Below are positions 1 through 8,605 of a stretch of 64,000 nt of DNA, one piece after another. Within the stretch, counting starts at the first letter, position 1; each line of letters starts with the position of its first letter. This stretch comes from Paraburkholderia sp. (GTDB lineage: Bacteria; Pseudomonadota; Gammaproteobacteria; Burkholderiales; Burkholderiaceae). The translations under genes and the position numbers were made by a program. The stretch is from contig NZ_JAMXLH010000004.1 in assembly GCF_024281035.1 (NCBI RefSeq), forward strand, positions 1 through 64,000, read 5' to 3'. The notes beneath the pieces were generated by a model that saw only the letters and a program-made list of their open reading frames with translations, was not told where the DNA came from and made no database searches.

Positions 1-1192
1 CCACGACCGTCGCCACGCCGTTGCCGACGATGTTGGTCAGCGCACGGCACTCGCTCATGAAGCGGTCGATGCCGAGGATCAGCACCATGCCCGAGAGCGG
101 AATGGTCGGCACCACGGCGAGCGTGGCCGCCAGCGTGATGAAGCCCGCGCCGGTCACGCCGCTCGCGCCCTTCGAGGTCAGCATCGTCACGGCGAGCAGC
201 GTGAGCTGCTGCGTGAGCGTGAGGTCGGTGTTGGTGGCCTGGGCGATGAACAGCACGGCCATCGTCATGTAGATGTTGGTGCCGTCGAGGTTGAACGAAT
301 AGCCGGTCGGCACGACGAGGCCCACCACCGAGCGCGAGCAGCCCAGACGCTCGAGCTTCTGCATGAGCTGCGGCAGCGCCGATTCCGAGGAGCTCGTGCC
401 GAGCACGATCAGCATCTCTTCCTTGATGTACGCCACGAAGCGCACGATCGAGAAGCCGACGAAGCGCGCAATCGTGCCGAGCACCACGAGCACGAACACG
501 ATGGACGTGAGGTAGAACGTGCCGATCAGCTTGAGCATCGGGATCAGCGAGCCCACGCCGTACTTGCCGATGGTGAACGCCATCGCGCCGAACGCGCCGA
601 TGGGTGCGAGCTTCGTGATGATCTTGACGACGCCGAACAGCACGTTCGAGATGCCTTCGATGAACTCGGTCACGACGCGGCCGCGCTCGCCGATCTGCGT
701 GAGCACCGCGCCGAACAGCATCGCGATCAGCAGGATCTGCAGGATCTCGCCTTGCGCGAACGCCGAGGAGATCGTGTCGGGAATGATGTGCATCAGGAAG
801 TCGACCGAACTCGTGCCGTGCGCCTTTTCGGCGAACGAAGCGACCGACTTGGCATCGAGCGTCTTCACGTCGACGTTGAAGCCCGCGCCCGGCTTGAGCA
901 CGTGCGTGGCGATCAGACCGAGCAGGAGCGCGAAGGTCGAGACGATCTCGAAGTAGAGCAGCGCCTTGCCGCCCACGCGGCCGACCTTCTTCATGTCTTC
1001 CATGCCGGCGATGCCGGTCACGACGGTACAGAAGATGATCGGGCCGATCACCATCTTGATCAGCTTGATGAAGGCTTCGCCGAGCGGCTTCATGTCGACG
1101 GCGAGCGCCGGCGAGTAGTGGCCGAGGATGATGCCCACGACGATCGCGAGGATCACCTGGACGTAGAGCACTTTGTGGAGGGGTTTCTTCAC
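1..1192 (-). CDS. dctA: C4-dicarboxylate transporter DctA (3' end cut by window)
   Basis: Inner-membrane secondary transporter that takes up succinate, fumarate and malate with cations (DAACS/SLC1 family). About 397 of the usual 430 or so residues are visible; the C-terminus lies outside the window. The family signatures are present: the serine-rich hairpin GTSSSES at about residues 262-268, NLDGT at 298-302, the second hairpin SKGASG near 337-342 and [12 protein letters not shown] at 373-384. The start is GTG at 1192 (protein begins [13 protein letters not shown]), with AGGAAAA just upstream and no in-frame ATG before it. A sigma-54 promoter lies 190 bases upstream, so control by an NtrC-type activator such as DctD is likely. 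The dctB/dctD genes are not in the window. Confidence 0.95.
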   Translation of the reverse strand, partial: MKKPLHKVLYVQVILAIVVGIILGHYSPALAVDMKPLGEAFIKLIKMVIGPIIFCTVVTGIAGMEDMKKVGRVGGKALLYFEIVSTFALLLGLIATHVLKPGAGFNVDVKTLDAKSVASFAEKAHGTSSVDFLMHIIPDTISSAFAQGEILQILLIAMLFGAVLTQIGERGRVVTEFIEGISNVLFGVVKIITKLAPIGAFGAMAFTIGKYGVGSLIPMLKLIGTFYLTSIVFVLVVLGTIARFVGFSIVRFVAYIKEEMLIVLGTSSSESALPQLMQKLERLGCSRSVVGLVVPTGYSFNLDGTNIYMTMAVLFIAQATNTDLTLTQQLTLLAVTMLTSKGASGVTGAGFITLAATLAVVPTIPLSGMVLILGIDRFMSECRALTNIVGNGVATVV

Positions 1193-1383
1193 GGTTTTTC
1201 CTGCATGCAAAAGTAAGCCAATGGCCGAACGCGAGCGGGCGGCGCGAATGGGAGATCCGGGCGGCGTTCGTGCGACGCGTGCCGCAACAGAACGGGGGGA
1301 ATCAGCGGAATTCGGCGGGGGTATCGGGCATCGACTGTCTCCTTGCTGTAGTTGTGAGGCCTGGGTGGCCATGCACGAAGCAT

Positions 1384-1399
1384 TGCAAGGTTGGTGCCA
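1384..1399 (-). promoter_or_regulatory. Sigma-54 (-24/-12) promoter of dctA
   Basis: On the minus strand the sequence reads CTGGCAC, five bases, TTGCAAT. This is the RpoN pattern TGGCAC-N5-TTGCA, with the conserved GG and GC dinucleotides ten bases apart. It points towards dctA, whose start is 190 bases downstream. RpoN control of dctA is well known in rhizobia and pseudomonads; its use here is inferred from the match and the two enhancer-like boxes upstream. Confidence 0.8.
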
Positions 1400-1456
1400 G
1401 ACGGCTGGCGTCGCCAAGCCATTGATTTACTTTGATTTTTACGTCGGCCGAGCGGC

Positions 1457-1508
1457 GGGGAATCCGGATTTCCAGAATTCGGCGCGGGTGGCGTATGGAT
1501 TTCCGCAC
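1457..1508 (-). promoter_or_regulatory. Tandem enhancer-like boxes upstream of the dctA sigma-54 promoter
   Basis: Two copies of GGATTTCC (GGAAATCC on the dctA strand) begin at 1466 and 1497, exactly 31 bp apart, or about three helical turns. Each sits in an imperfect dyad: GGAATCCGGATTTCC at 1459-1473, and GTATGGATTTCCGCAC at 1493-1508. They lie roughly 70-110 bp upstream of the -24/-12 element, where an NtrC/DctD-type activator would bind. The rest of 1193-1522 shows no gene. Confidence 0.6.
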
Positions 1509-1522
1509 GCCTTCCGTAAGCT

Positions 1523-2425
1523 TCAGCCGCGCCCCTTCCACGGCACGAGACGCCGCTCCAGCGCGCGCATGCCGAGATCGAAGCCCCAGGCAAGGAGGCC
1601 GATCAGCACGATGCCCATGACGACGACGTCGGTGCGCAGGAAGCTCGACGCATTGAGCACCATCTGGCCGAGGCCTGCGGTCGCGGCGACCATCTCGGCG
1701 GCGACGAGCGTCGTCCAGCCGAAGCCGATCGCGATGCGCAGACCGGTGAGGATCTCCGGCAGCGCGGCGGGCAACACGACGAAGCGCACGATCTGCCAGA
1801 AGCTGCCGCCAAGCGAGCTGGCCGCGCGGATCTGCTCGACCGTGGCGCTTCTCGCGCCAGCGCGCGCGGCCATGGCGATCGGCGCGAAGCAGGCGAGAAA
1901 GATGACGACGATCTTCGCGGTCTCGTCGATGCCGAACCAGATCACGACGAGCGGCAGATACGCGAGCGGCGGCAGCGGGCGGTAGAACTCCAGCGGCGGA
2001 TCGAGCAGCCCGCGCGCGACGCGCGAAACGCCCATCAGGATGCCGACGGGAATCGCCGTCGCCGCCGCGAGCGCGAACGCGCCGAACACGCGCAGCACGC
2101 TCCAGGCGAGATGCTCGGAGAGCGGCAAGCCGCCTTCGATACGGCCCTGCCAGGCGTCCACGAACGCACGCCAGACGGCTTCGGGCGTCGGCAGAAAGAG
2201 CGGCGGCACCCAGTGCAGATGCGTCGCGAGCCACCAGAGGAGCGCAAAGCCCGCGACGGATGCGGCGGAAAGCGCCGCCGTCGAGCCTTCGCCGGGCATG
2301 CGCCAGACTTTCGTGCGCTTGGTGGCGCGCATTTCGCTACGTTTGTCGGCGCGCGGTGCGGCGAGCGGCTGTTGTGCAGGCGCTTCCAGCACGGCGTCAT
2401 GCATCGATTCCTGAGGCACGCTCAT
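1523..2425 (-). CDS. tauC: Taurine/sulfonate ABC transporter permease TauC
   Basis: Inner-membrane permease of a taurine-type importer (binding-protein-dependent transport inner-membrane component). 300 residues with an N-terminal cytoplasmic stretch rich in Arg/Ala and about six hydrophobic segments. The EAA-type loop that contacts the ATPase lies around [16 protein letters not shown] chose ATG at 2425 because it overlaps the tauB stop as ATGA, implying translational coupling; an open frame extends 24 codons further upstream but inside tauB. Last gene of tauABC. A taurine dioxygenase gene (tauD) does not follow; the next gene is dctA, so desulfonation must be encoded elsewhere. Confidence 0.9.
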   Translation of the reverse strand: MSVPQESMHDAVLEAPAQQPLAAPRADKRSEMRATKRTKVWRMPGEGSTAALSAASVAGFALLWWLATHLHWVPPLFLPTPEAVWRAFVDAWQGRIEGGLPLSEHLAWSVLRVFGAFALAAATAIPVGILMGVSRVARGLLDPPLEFYRPLPPLAYLPLVVIWFGIDETAKIVVIFLACFAPIAMAARAGARSATVEQIRAASSLGGSFWQIVRFVVLPAALPEILTGLRIAIGFGWTTLVAAEMVAATAGLGQMVLNASSFLRTDVVVMGIVLIGLLAWGFDLGMRALERRLVPWKGRG

Positions 2426-3237
2426 CCGTTCCCCCTCATGACCGCGCCAGTCGCGCCCGAGCGTGCGTGCAGCAGACGGATCAGCCGCTCGCGCCACTCG
2501 ATGAACGCCGCCGACGACTTCACCGCGCGCGCATCGCGCGTCTCCAGATAGCGCCGGGAGAACGGCAGCGCGTATTCATGTTCGATGCGGCCCGGCCCCG
2601 GCGTCATCACGATCACGCGCGTCGCGAGAAAGAGCGCTTCCTCGACGTCGTGCGTGATGAAGAACACCGTCTTCTTCGTGCGGCCCCAGAGGTCGAGCAC
2701 GAGTTCCTGGATCGACTCGCGCGTCATCGCGTCGAGTGCGCCCATCGGCTCGTCCATCAGCAGCATCTGCGGATCGCTCGCGAGCGCGCGCGCGAGTCCC
2801 ACGCGCTGCTGCATGCCGCCCGAGAGCGCGTAGACGCGCGAGCGCGCATGCGCATCGAGCCCCACGCGCGCAAGCTGCTCGCGGGCGATGCGTTCGCGCT
2901 CGGCCTTCGGCACGCGCTGAAAGCGCGGCCCGAGTGCGACGTTGTCGAGCACGTCGAGCCACGGCATCAGCGCATGCTTCTGGAACACGACGCCGCGATC
3001 GGCACCCGCTCCCGTCACGCGCGCGCCGTTCACGCACACTTCGCCGTGCGTCGGTTCGATGAAGCCTGCGATGCAGTTGAGCAGCGTGGTCTTGCCGCAT
3101 CCCGACGCGCCGAGCACCACGACGAACTCACCGGCCTCGACCGCGAGATCGACATGCGCGAGCGCGATGGTGCGCTGCGCGCCGCGCGTCGCGCCTTCGT
3201 AGACGACACTCAGGTTGCGGATTTCGAGCGAACTCAT
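2422..3237 (-). CDS. tauB: Taurine ABC transporter ATP-binding protein TauB
   Basis: ATPase subunit energising sulfonate uptake at the cytoplasmic face of TauC. 271 residues, typical for the family. The nucleotide-binding motifs are intact: Walker A GASGCGKT at 43-50, Q-loop glutamine near 86, signature LSGGMQQR at 138-145, Walker B LLMDEP at 159-164 and the switch histidine in [10 protein letters not shown]. The start ATG at 3237 is 32 bases after the tauA stop, and its stop overlaps the tauC start. SsuB- or nitrate-type ATPases are close relatives, but the TauA-like binding protein next door favours taurine. Confidence 0.92.
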   Translation of the reverse strand: MSSLEIRNLSVVYEGATRGAQRTIALAHVDLAVEAGEFVVVLGASGCGKTTLLNCIAGFIEPTHGEVCVNGARVTGAGADRGVVFQKHALMPWLDVLDNVALGPRFQRVPKAERERIAREQLARVGLDAHARSRVYALSGGMQQRVGLARALASDPQMLLMDEPMGALDAMTRESIQELVLDLWGRTKKTVFFITHDVEEALFLATRVIVMTPGPGRIEHEYALPFSRRYLETRDARAVKSSAAFIEWRERLIRLLHARSGATGAVMRGNG

Positions 3238-3269
3238 GGTGCGGTGCGTTGGTGGCCGTGACGTCGCAT

Positions 3270-4352
3270 TCAATGCGCCGGAACGCGCTGCACGAACTGC
3301 GGATCGACGCCCGCCGAATAATCGGGCAGCACGTTCTGGATCGCACCCTGCGCCTTGAGGAACGTTGCGGTGGCAAGGAGCGACTGCGCCGCACCCGACT
3401 GCGCGCCGCCGCCGAGCCACGCTGTCGAGGCCTGCTCCGCTGGCGTCGGGAAGGCGTAGAGCGCGAGGCTCGCGGGCACATCCTGCGGGTTCGCGCCGGA
3501 CGCTTTCGCAATGGCTGCGACCTGCGGCGACGCGGCGGTCCATGCGGCGCCATGGGCACGATGGGCGCGGTAATCGGCATCGGCGGCGGCGAGCACGCTC
3601 ACGAACTTCGCCATGAAATCGGCGTTGTCCTTCGCGAAGCGGCGATCGGCGACGAAGCCGTCGAAGGTCGCCTTGCCCGTCGCCTTCGCTACCTGCCCCG
3701 ACGTGATCAGCACGCGGCCGTTCTTTTTCACCTGCGCGAGCACCGGATCCCAGATCCAGGTCGCGTCGATGTCGCCGCGCTGCCAGGCCGCCGCGACTTC
3801 GGGCGGGCGCAGGTTGACGATCTTCACGTCGGCGGGATTGACGCCTGCGTGTTCGAGCGCGACGAGCGTATGGAAATGCGACGTCGACACGAACGGCACG
3901 CCGACCGTCTTGCCCTTGAGCGCGGCCACGCTCGTGATGCCGGAGCCGTTGCGTGCGACGAGCGCTTCGGCGTCGTTGATGTTGTCGAGGATCCAGAAGA
4001 GCGAAATATCGACGCCCTGCGACAGCCCCGCCGCAATCGGGCTCGATCCCGCTTCGCCGAGTTGCGCGGAACCCGATGCGAGCGCACGGATCACCTCCGC
4101 GCCGCTTGCGAACTTGCGATAAGTGACCTTGTAGCCGGTTGCCTTTTCGACGAGGCCCGTCGCCTGCGCATAGCGCCACGGCAACACCAGATCCTGGCAG
4201 GCGATCACGACTTCGTGCCGGGCGTCGGCGGCATGTGCAACGCCCGCACCGAACGTCGCAACCGTCGCGACCAGCGCGACAGCCACGGCCAGTGAGGCCA
4301 GCGAGTCCACTACACGCCGCGCGAAGCGTGACGAGGCGAGGGCAGGTGTCAT
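3270..4352 (-). CDS. tauA: Taurine ABC transporter periplasmic binding protein TauA
   Basis: Periplasmic receptor for taurine or related sulfonates. From ATG 4352 it is 360 residues: a basic start (SSRFARR), a long hydrophobic segment and an AHA-type cleavage site, then the mature domain. The stretches [28 protein letters not shown] and [12 protein letters not shown] match the conserved pattern of E. coli TauA. An alternative ATG at 4379 would add nine residues; I prefer 4352 because 4379 lies very close to the terminator of the preceding lip operon. First gene of tauABC, so its promoter must lie in the short space after 4413. Such operons are usually controlled by CysB/Cbl under sulfate limitation, but I see no convincing site. 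Confidence 0.88.
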   Translation of the reverse strand: MTPALASSRFARRVVDSLASLAVAVALVATVATFGAGVAHAADARHEVVIACQDLVLPWRYAQATGLVEKATGYKVTYRKFASGAEVIRALASGSAQLGEAGSSPIAAGLSQGVDISLFWILDNINDAEALVARNGSGITSVAALKGKTVGVPFVSTSHFHTLVALEHAGVNPADVKIVNLRPPEVAAAWQRGDIDATWIWDPVLAQVKKNGRVLITSGQVAKATGKATFDGFVADRRFAKDNADFMAKFVSVLAAADADYRAHRAHGAAWTAASPQVAAIAKASGANPQDVPASLALYAFPTPAEQASTAWLGGGAQSGAAQSLLATATFLKAQGAIQNVLPDYSAGVDPQFVQRVPAH

Positions 4353-4412
4353 CGATACAGATTCCGTACGCAAAGGCATATCGTGCACCGCTAGCGCGCC
4401 GCGCATAGGCGC

Positions 4413-4436
4413 AAAAAAGCCCGCGTTTAGCGGGCT
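4413..4436 (-). terminator. Rho-independent terminator after lipBA
   Basis: Perfect 7-bp stem AGCCCGC/GCGGGCT (4418-4424 with 4430-4436), five-base loop, followed on the minus strand by six T. It separates lipA from tauA. Confidence 0.9.
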
Positions 4437-4533
4437 ATTCGGAGCATGAGCGGAGAATGAGCGAAGGATGAGCCGCGCTGCCTGCACGCGGCTGACCCGA
4501 TGCTTTCGGCACGGCTTTCACGGTGCCTTTCGA

Positions 4534-5538
4534 TCAGACGACGCCTGCGCCCTTCGCCTGCAGATCGGCGTGATAGCTCGAACGCACCATCGCGCCAACG
4601 GCGGCGTGCGTGAAGCCCATCTTGTACGCCTCTTCCTCGAACATCTTGAACGTGTCGGGATGCACATACGCGCGCACCGGCAGGTGGTGCTCCGAAGGCT
4701 GCAGATACTGGCCGATCGTCAGCATTTCGACGTCGTGCGCGCGCAGGTCGCGCATCACCTGAAGCAGTTCTTCGGTGGTTTCGCCGAGACCCACCATCAG
4801 GCCCGACTTCGTCGCGACATTGGGATGCTGCGCCTTGAAGTCCTTCAGGAGCTTGAGCGAGTGGGCGTAATCCGCACCCGGGCGCGCTTCCTTGTAGAGG
4901 CGCGGCACCGTTTCGAGGTTGTGGTTCATCACGTCGGGCGGCGCGGTGTTCAGGACTTCGAGCGCGCGCTCCAGACGGCCGCGGAAATCAGGCGTGAGGA
5001 TTTCGATGCGCGTGAGCGGCGAATGCTCGCGCACCTGGCGGATGCATTCGACGAAATGGCCGGCGCCGCCGTCACGCAGGTCGTCGCGGTCGACGCTCGT
5101 GATCACGACGTACTTGAGCTTGAGCGCGGCGATCGCGCGCGCGAGCTTGCCCGGTTCTTCCTGGTCGAGCGGATCGGGACGGCCGTGGCCGACGTCGCAG
5201 AACGGGCAGCGGCGCGTGCACTTGTCGCCCATGATCATGAACGTCGCGGTGCCGTGGCCGAAGCATTCGCCGATGTTCGGGCAGCTCGCCTCTTCGCACA
5301 CCGTGTTCAGGTTGTGCTCGCGCAGAATGTTCTTGATCTCGTAGAAGCGCGAATTGCCGGTGGCCGCCTTCACGCGGATCCACTCGGGCTTCTTGAGCTT
5401 CTCGACGGGGATGATCTTGATCGGAATGCGCGCGGTCTTGGCCTGCGCCTTCTGTTTCACGGTGGCGTCGTACGGAGCGGCGTCGGTAGCAGGTTTGTCT
5501 GCGGCGTTCGCGCCGGAGGTGGGCGTTGCGTCAGTCAT
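4534..5538 (-). CDS. lipA: Lipoyl synthase LipA
   Basis: Radical-SAM enzyme that inserts two sulfur atoms into protein-bound octanoyl groups to give lipoyl cofactors for PDH, OGDH and glycine cleavage. 334 residues. Both iron-sulfur motifs are present: the auxiliary-cluster cysteines at 81, 86 and 92 ([12 protein letters not shown]) and the radical-SAM CxxxCxxC at 107, 111 and 114 (KCTRRCPFC). The C-terminal conserved RSSYHA stretch is present. The N-terminal 35 residues are a low-complexity extension typical of Burkholderia LipA. The start at 5538 lies 13 bases after the lipB stop, so the two form an operon acting in sequence (octanoyl transfer, then sulfur insertion). Confidence 0.97.
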   Translation of the reverse strand: MTDATPTSGANAADKPATDAAPYDATVKQKAQAKTARIPIKIIPVEKLKKPEWIRVKAATGNSRFYEIKNILREHNLNTVCEEASCPNIGECFGHGTATFMIMGDKCTRRCPFCDVGHGRPDPLDQEEPGKLARAIAALKLKYVVITSVDRDDLRDGGAGHFVECIRQVREHSPLTRIEILTPDFRGRLERALEVLNTAPPDVMNHNLETVPRLYKEARPGADYAHSLKLLKDFKAQHPNVATKSGLMVGLGETTEELLQVMRDLRAHDVEMLTIGQYLQPSEHHLPVRAYVHPDTFKMFEEEAYKMGFTHAAVGAMVRSSYHADLQAKGAGVV

Positions 5539-5551
5539 TCTGTCGATCCAT

Positions 5552-6451
5552 TCAGGCAGCGGGTGCGTCGCCGGCCTGCGATTGCGGCGGTTGTCCGCCT
5601 GAGGCCGCCTGCGCGGCCGGGTCCACAGCGGCCGCTTCGGCTGCCGGGTCTGTGGCAGCCGCTTCGGCCACCGAAAGAGTGGGAGCGAGATGCGTGAGCG
5701 CATGCCCGCCGAAATTCGCTTCGAGCCGCGCAGCGAGCGTTGCAGCCACGTCGCGCCAGCTCGCGGCGACGCCAAGCGTTGCCATATCGACGGTTTCGAG
5801 GCCCGCATAACCACACGGATTGATCGCAAGGAACGGGCTCAGGTCCATCGACACGTTCAGGCTCACGCCGTGATAGCTGCAGCCGTTGCGGATCTTGAGG
5901 CCAAGCGCGGCGACCTTCGCGCCGACGTGCGCGGCGCTCGCGCCCGGCGCTCCTTCCGGTACGTATATTCCGGGCGCGCCGGCCTTGCGAATACCCGCGA
6001 GATTATACGCCGCCAGGGTTTGGATGACGGACTCCTCGATGAGCGTGACCAGCTCGCGCACCATCAGCCTGCGGCGGCGAAGATCGAGCAGCAGATAGGC
6101 GACCACCTGGCCCGGGCCGTGATACGTGATCTGGCCGCCCCGGTCGATCTGCACGAGCGGGATACCACTGTCGGCGATAAGGAGATGCTCGGGCTTGCCC
6201 GCCTGGCCCAGCGTGAAAACCGGCGGATGCTCGACGAGCCAGATTTCGTCGGGCGTCTCGTCGCTGCGGGCGGCGGTGAACTCGCGCATGGCGTCGAAGC
6301 TCGTCTGATACGGCTCGACGCCGCGCCAGCGCAGCACGATGGGCGCGATGGACACGCTAGATGTGACGGGCGCGGGATTCGCTGGTGAGACCGGCTCCGG
6401 CATATCGGAGTCGGATTGGAGGGGCAGAGATGAAACCGGGGTGGCGCACAT
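5552..6451 (-). CDS. lipB: Lipoyl(octanoyl) transferase LipB
   Basis: Transfers octanoate from acyl carrier protein to lipoyl domains; LipA then adds sulfur. The family signature [12 protein letters not shown] lies at 104-115, with the catalytic lysine at 179 (GAKVAALG) and cysteine at 213 (NPCGYAGL). At 299 residues it is longer than the usual 210-230: there is an N-terminal low-complexity stretch of about 35 residues and an Ala/Pro-rich tail of about 45 after the catalytic domain. ATG 6403 is an alternative start; neither start has a clear ribosome-binding site, so the N-terminus is uncertain. Confidence 0.95.
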   Translation of the reverse strand: MCATPVSSLPLQSDSDMPEPVSPANPAPVTSSVSIAPIVLRWRGVEPYQTSFDAMREFTAARSDETPDEIWLVEHPPVFTLGQAGKPEHLLIADSGIPLVQIDRGGQITYHGPGQVVAYLLLDLRRRRLMVRELVTLIEESVIQTLAAYNLAGIRKAGAPGIYVPEGAPGASAAHVGAKVAALGLKIRNGCSYHGVSLNVSMDLSPFLAINPCGYAGLETVDMATLGVAASWRDVAATLAARLEANFGGHALTHLAPTLSVAEAAATDPAAEAAAVDPAAQAASGGQPPQSQAGDAPAA

Positions 6452-6531
6452 GGTTTCGGGAGTTTACCGAAATCGGCGCGCCCGCGCCCGACATCAAAAT
6501 GGGGCCGGTGAGGTAGCGTTGCAGGAACACC

Positions 6532-6573
6532 GAAGCAACGATGAAGCAACGCAGAAGCAACGCAGAAGCAACG
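6532..6573. repeat. Four tandem copies of an 11-bp unit upstream of lipB
   Basis: GAAGCAACG begins at 6532, 6543, 6554 and 6565, an exact 11-bp period; the two joining bases vary (AT, CA, CA). The array lies in the 185-bp gap between lipB and the DUF2917 gene, on the promoter side of lipB. Its role is unknown. Confidence 0.85.
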
Positions 6574-6636
6574 ATCAGGCGGCGAACCCGGCGGGCGCGC
6601 GGCGTTGCCCACCGCGCGCCGCCCTGCCGCAAGACC

Positions 6637-6963
6637 TCAGATCGTGCGCCAGCCGTCGCCCGCGTGCACGCCGAAGCGGGCTGCGGCGCGCGTCACCGCG
6701 TCGACCACCTGCTCGCGCACGTTCGCGGGCGAAGCGAACGCCACCCACGCGGGCTGGCCGCCTTCCGCGCCGATCCACAGGCGCTCGCCGCGCCGCAGCC
6801 GCACCGTGTGGCCCGGTTCGAGCCAGTAGTCGGCCGTGTCGTCGCTGCGCGTGAGCCAGACCGCGCCGCAGCGCACCGTGATCCGCGTGCTGCGCGCCAC
6901 ACGCACCGACGCGACCTGCCCGTTGGGTACTTCAAACGTGATATCCGAGGAAATCTCTCTCAT
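6637..6963 (-). CDS. DUF2917 domain protein
   Basis: 108-residue protein of a small beta-proteobacterial family with unknown function. It is rich in beta-strand-like, cupin-like segments (VRVARSTRITVRCGAVWLTR, then DYWLEPGHTVRLRRGERLWIG), with no signal peptide or catalytic motif that I recognise. I chose ATG 6963 (MREISSDITFEVPNG); in-frame upstream codons are open but lack a better start. It is divergent from the LysR gene at 7063, and DUF2917/LysR pairs recur in Burkholderiaceae, so regulation of this gene by that LysR is plausible but not shown. Confidence 0.8.
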   Translation of the reverse strand: MREISSDITFEVPNGQVASVRVARSTRITVRCGAVWLTRSDDTADYWLEPGHTVRLRRGERLWIGAEGGQPAWVAFASPANVREQVVDAVTRAAARFGVHAGDGWRTI

Positions 6964-6992
6964 TTCTGCCTCCGACGGTGCTGCATCAATGG

Positions 6993-7004
6993 CTACAATC
7001 GTAG
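6993..7004. promoter_or_regulatory. Dyad CTAC-AATC-GTAG containing a TACAAT -10 box
   Basis: The only clear dyad in the 99-bp divergent gap. TACAAT at 6994-6999 fits the -10 style seen elsewhere in this window and would serve the LysR gene (start 7063); no good -35 is seen. A regulator bound here would cover the LysR promoter. Confidence 0.4.
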
Positions 7005-7062
7005 ACACATCAAGGGTTTGGGCAAAACGATCAATTTTCACGGCTATGTGAGAAAAACTACG

Positions 7063-8040
7063 ATGGATCTCCGCCAGCTTCCGGCGCTGAACGCCCTGAA
7101 GGCGTTCGAGGCCGCCGCCCGTCACGAAAGCTTTTCGCGCGCCGCCGACGAACTCTTCGTCACGCACGGCGCGGTCAGCCATCAAATCCGCGCGCTCGAA
7201 ACCGAACTCGGCGTCGCCCTCTTCGCGCGCGACGGCAAGCGCGTGCGCCTCACCGAAACCGGCCGCCGCTACGCCGCCCAGGTGCACGACGCACTCTCGC
7301 AGCTCGCCCGCGCCACCCAGGAGATCCGCGCGGGCGACCGCGAGCGGCGCCTCGTGGTGTCGATGCTCTCGTCGTTCGCCGCGCGTTGGGTCACGCCGCG
7401 CATCGGCCGCTTTATCGAGGCGCATCCGCAGTGGGACGTCGAACTGCAATCGACGAACCAGCTCACCGATTTCGCGCGCGACGATGTCGACGTGGCGATC
7501 CGTTTCGGCTACGGCCACTATCCAGGCCTGCATGCGGAGCTGCTGCTCGACGAGATCTACTTTCCGGCCTGCTCGCCCCATTTCCGCGGCGGCAAGCTGC
7601 CCTCCGATCCGCACGAGCTGGCCGACCTGCCGCTGCTGCGCTCGGACGACGAACTCTGGCGGCCGTGGTTCGACGCGGCGGGCCTCGCCGATGTACCGGA
7701 GCCCAAACGCGGCGTGCTCTATCAGGATTCGTCGAACCTGCTGCAAGCCGCGATGGACGGCCAGGGCGTCGCGCTCGTGCGGCGCTCGCTCGCGATGCAC
7801 GAGATCACGCTCGGGCGCCTCGTGCGGCTTTTCAAGGACATCGACGGCCCGAGCCCGTGGCGCTACTACTTCATCTGCACGCCGCAGCGCATGCAAACCG
7901 AGCGCGTGCAGGCGTTCCGCGACTGGGTCTTCGATGAAGTCGCGCGCTTTCGGCGGCTCTATGAGGATGCGTGCGAAGCCGGTCCGTTGATGACGGCCGC
8001 CGCCGCTGCGTGGCGCGAGCGGTCCGGCGAGATGCCGTGA
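7063..8040 (+). CDS. LysR-family transcriptional regulator (GcvA-like)
   Basis: 325 residues. The N-terminal winged helix-turn-helix is clear (ALKAFEAAARHESFSRAADELFVTHGAVSHQIRALE; HTH about residues 20-40), followed by the linker helix and a periplasmic-binding-like effector domain. The sequence resembles the GcvA/AmpR branch (PALNALKAFEAAARH...VTHGAVSHQIRALE). The start is ATG 7063; 52 bases earlier is a TACAAT box. It faces the DUF2917 gene divergently, the usual position for autoregulation plus control of the neighbour. The effector cannot be read from the sequence. Confidence 0.9.
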   Translation: MDLRQLPALNALKAFEAAARHESFSRAADELFVTHGAVSHQIRALETELGVALFARDGKRVRLTETGRRYAAQVHDALSQLARATQEIRAGDRERRLVVSMLSSFAARWVTPRIGRFIEAHPQWDVELQSTNQLTDFARDDVDVAIRFGYGHYPGLHAELLLDEIYFPACSPHFRGGKLPSDPHELADLPLLRSDDELWRPWFDAAGLADVPEPKRGVLYQDSSNLLQAAMDGQGVALVRRSLAMHEITLGRLVRLFKDIDGPSPWRYYFICTPQRMQTERVQAFRDWVFDEVARFRRLYEDACEAGPLMTAAAAAWRERSGEMP

Positions 8041-8075
8041 GCGGAGCCTGAACACGTACGGAAAGCGGTAAACGC

Positions 8076-8104
8076 AACAAGGGCCGCCCAGGGCGGCCCT
8101 TGTT
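8076..8104. terminator. Terminator between convergent LysR and ybeD genes
   Basis: Perfect 13-bp stem AACAAGGGCCGCC (8076-8088) with its complement at 8092-8104 and a three-base loop. T-rich flanks on both strands suit termination in both directions. Confidence 0.88.
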
Positions 8105-8125
8105 TCAACAACACGATGCGCGCGG

Positions 8126-8410
8126 TTACAGCACGATCTTCACCATCGGATGACCCGTGAGCGCGCGGTAGATATCGTCCAGATGCGTCTGGCTCGTCAC
8201 GCGCACCGTCACCGTGAGGCCGGTGTAATTGCCGCCGCTCGACGGACGCACTTCAATTGCGGTTGCGTCGAACCCGTTATCGAACGTGCGGATCACCATC
8301 GCGATGGTCTGCTCGAATTCCGGGTGCGTCTTGCCCATCACCTTGATCGGGAAGTCGCACGGAAACTTGATCAGCGATTCTTTCGGACTGGCGTTCTGCG
8401 CCTCGTTCAT
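8126..8410 (-). CDS. ybeD: YbeD/DUF493 family protein
   Basis: 94-residue cytoplasmic protein of the UPF0250/DUF493 family (PDB-type ACT-like fold), commonly found beside dacC and lipB in proteobacteria; its function is unknown, with a regulatory role suggested for lipoate or cell-wall genes. Conserved segments are FPCDFPIKVMG, RPSSGGNYTGLTVTV and the C-terminal LTGHPMVKIVL. The start ATG 8410 has AGGAG eight bases upstream and overlaps the stop of the 62-codon ORF (ATGA). Confidence 0.92.
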   Translation of the reverse strand: MNEAQNASPKESLIKFPCDFPIKVMGKTHPEFEQTIAMVIRTFDNGFDATAIEVRPSSGGNYTGLTVTVRVTSQTHLDDIYRALTGHPMVKIVL

Positions 8411-8595
8411 TTTTCCACTCCTTGCAGCGATGCAGCCGCGATAGTCTGATTGCGCGGCGCGAGCGCCTCGATGGCCGCCCGCGCCTTCGCGCGCTGGTAC
8501 GCCACGTAGTTCGCCACGCAGAGCGCCGCACAAACCGGCACCGGCTTGCCGCCGCCGACGGCGCGGCCGTCGAGCGTCAGCGAGTGAGCGCTCAT
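8407..8595 (-). CDS. Hypothetical 62-residue protein between dacC and ybeD
   Basis: Open frame starting ATG 8595, ten bases after the dacC stop, and ending in an ATGA overlap with ybeD, an arrangement that suggests real translation. The protein has a polar, Gly-rich start (SLTLDGRAVGGGKPVPVC), a mildly hydrophobic middle (AALCVANYVAY) and a basic Ala-rich end. I recognise no domain. In related genomes a longer gene, for example a D-amino-acid aminotransferase, can sit in this slot, so this may be a remnant of a larger gene or a genuine small protein. The ribosome-binding site is poor. Confidence 0.45.
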   Translation of the reverse strand: MSAHSLTLDGRAVGGGKPVPVCAALCVANYVAYQRAKARAAIEALAPRNQTIAAASLQGVEK

Positions 8596-8605
8596 TCCCC
8601 GCCGC

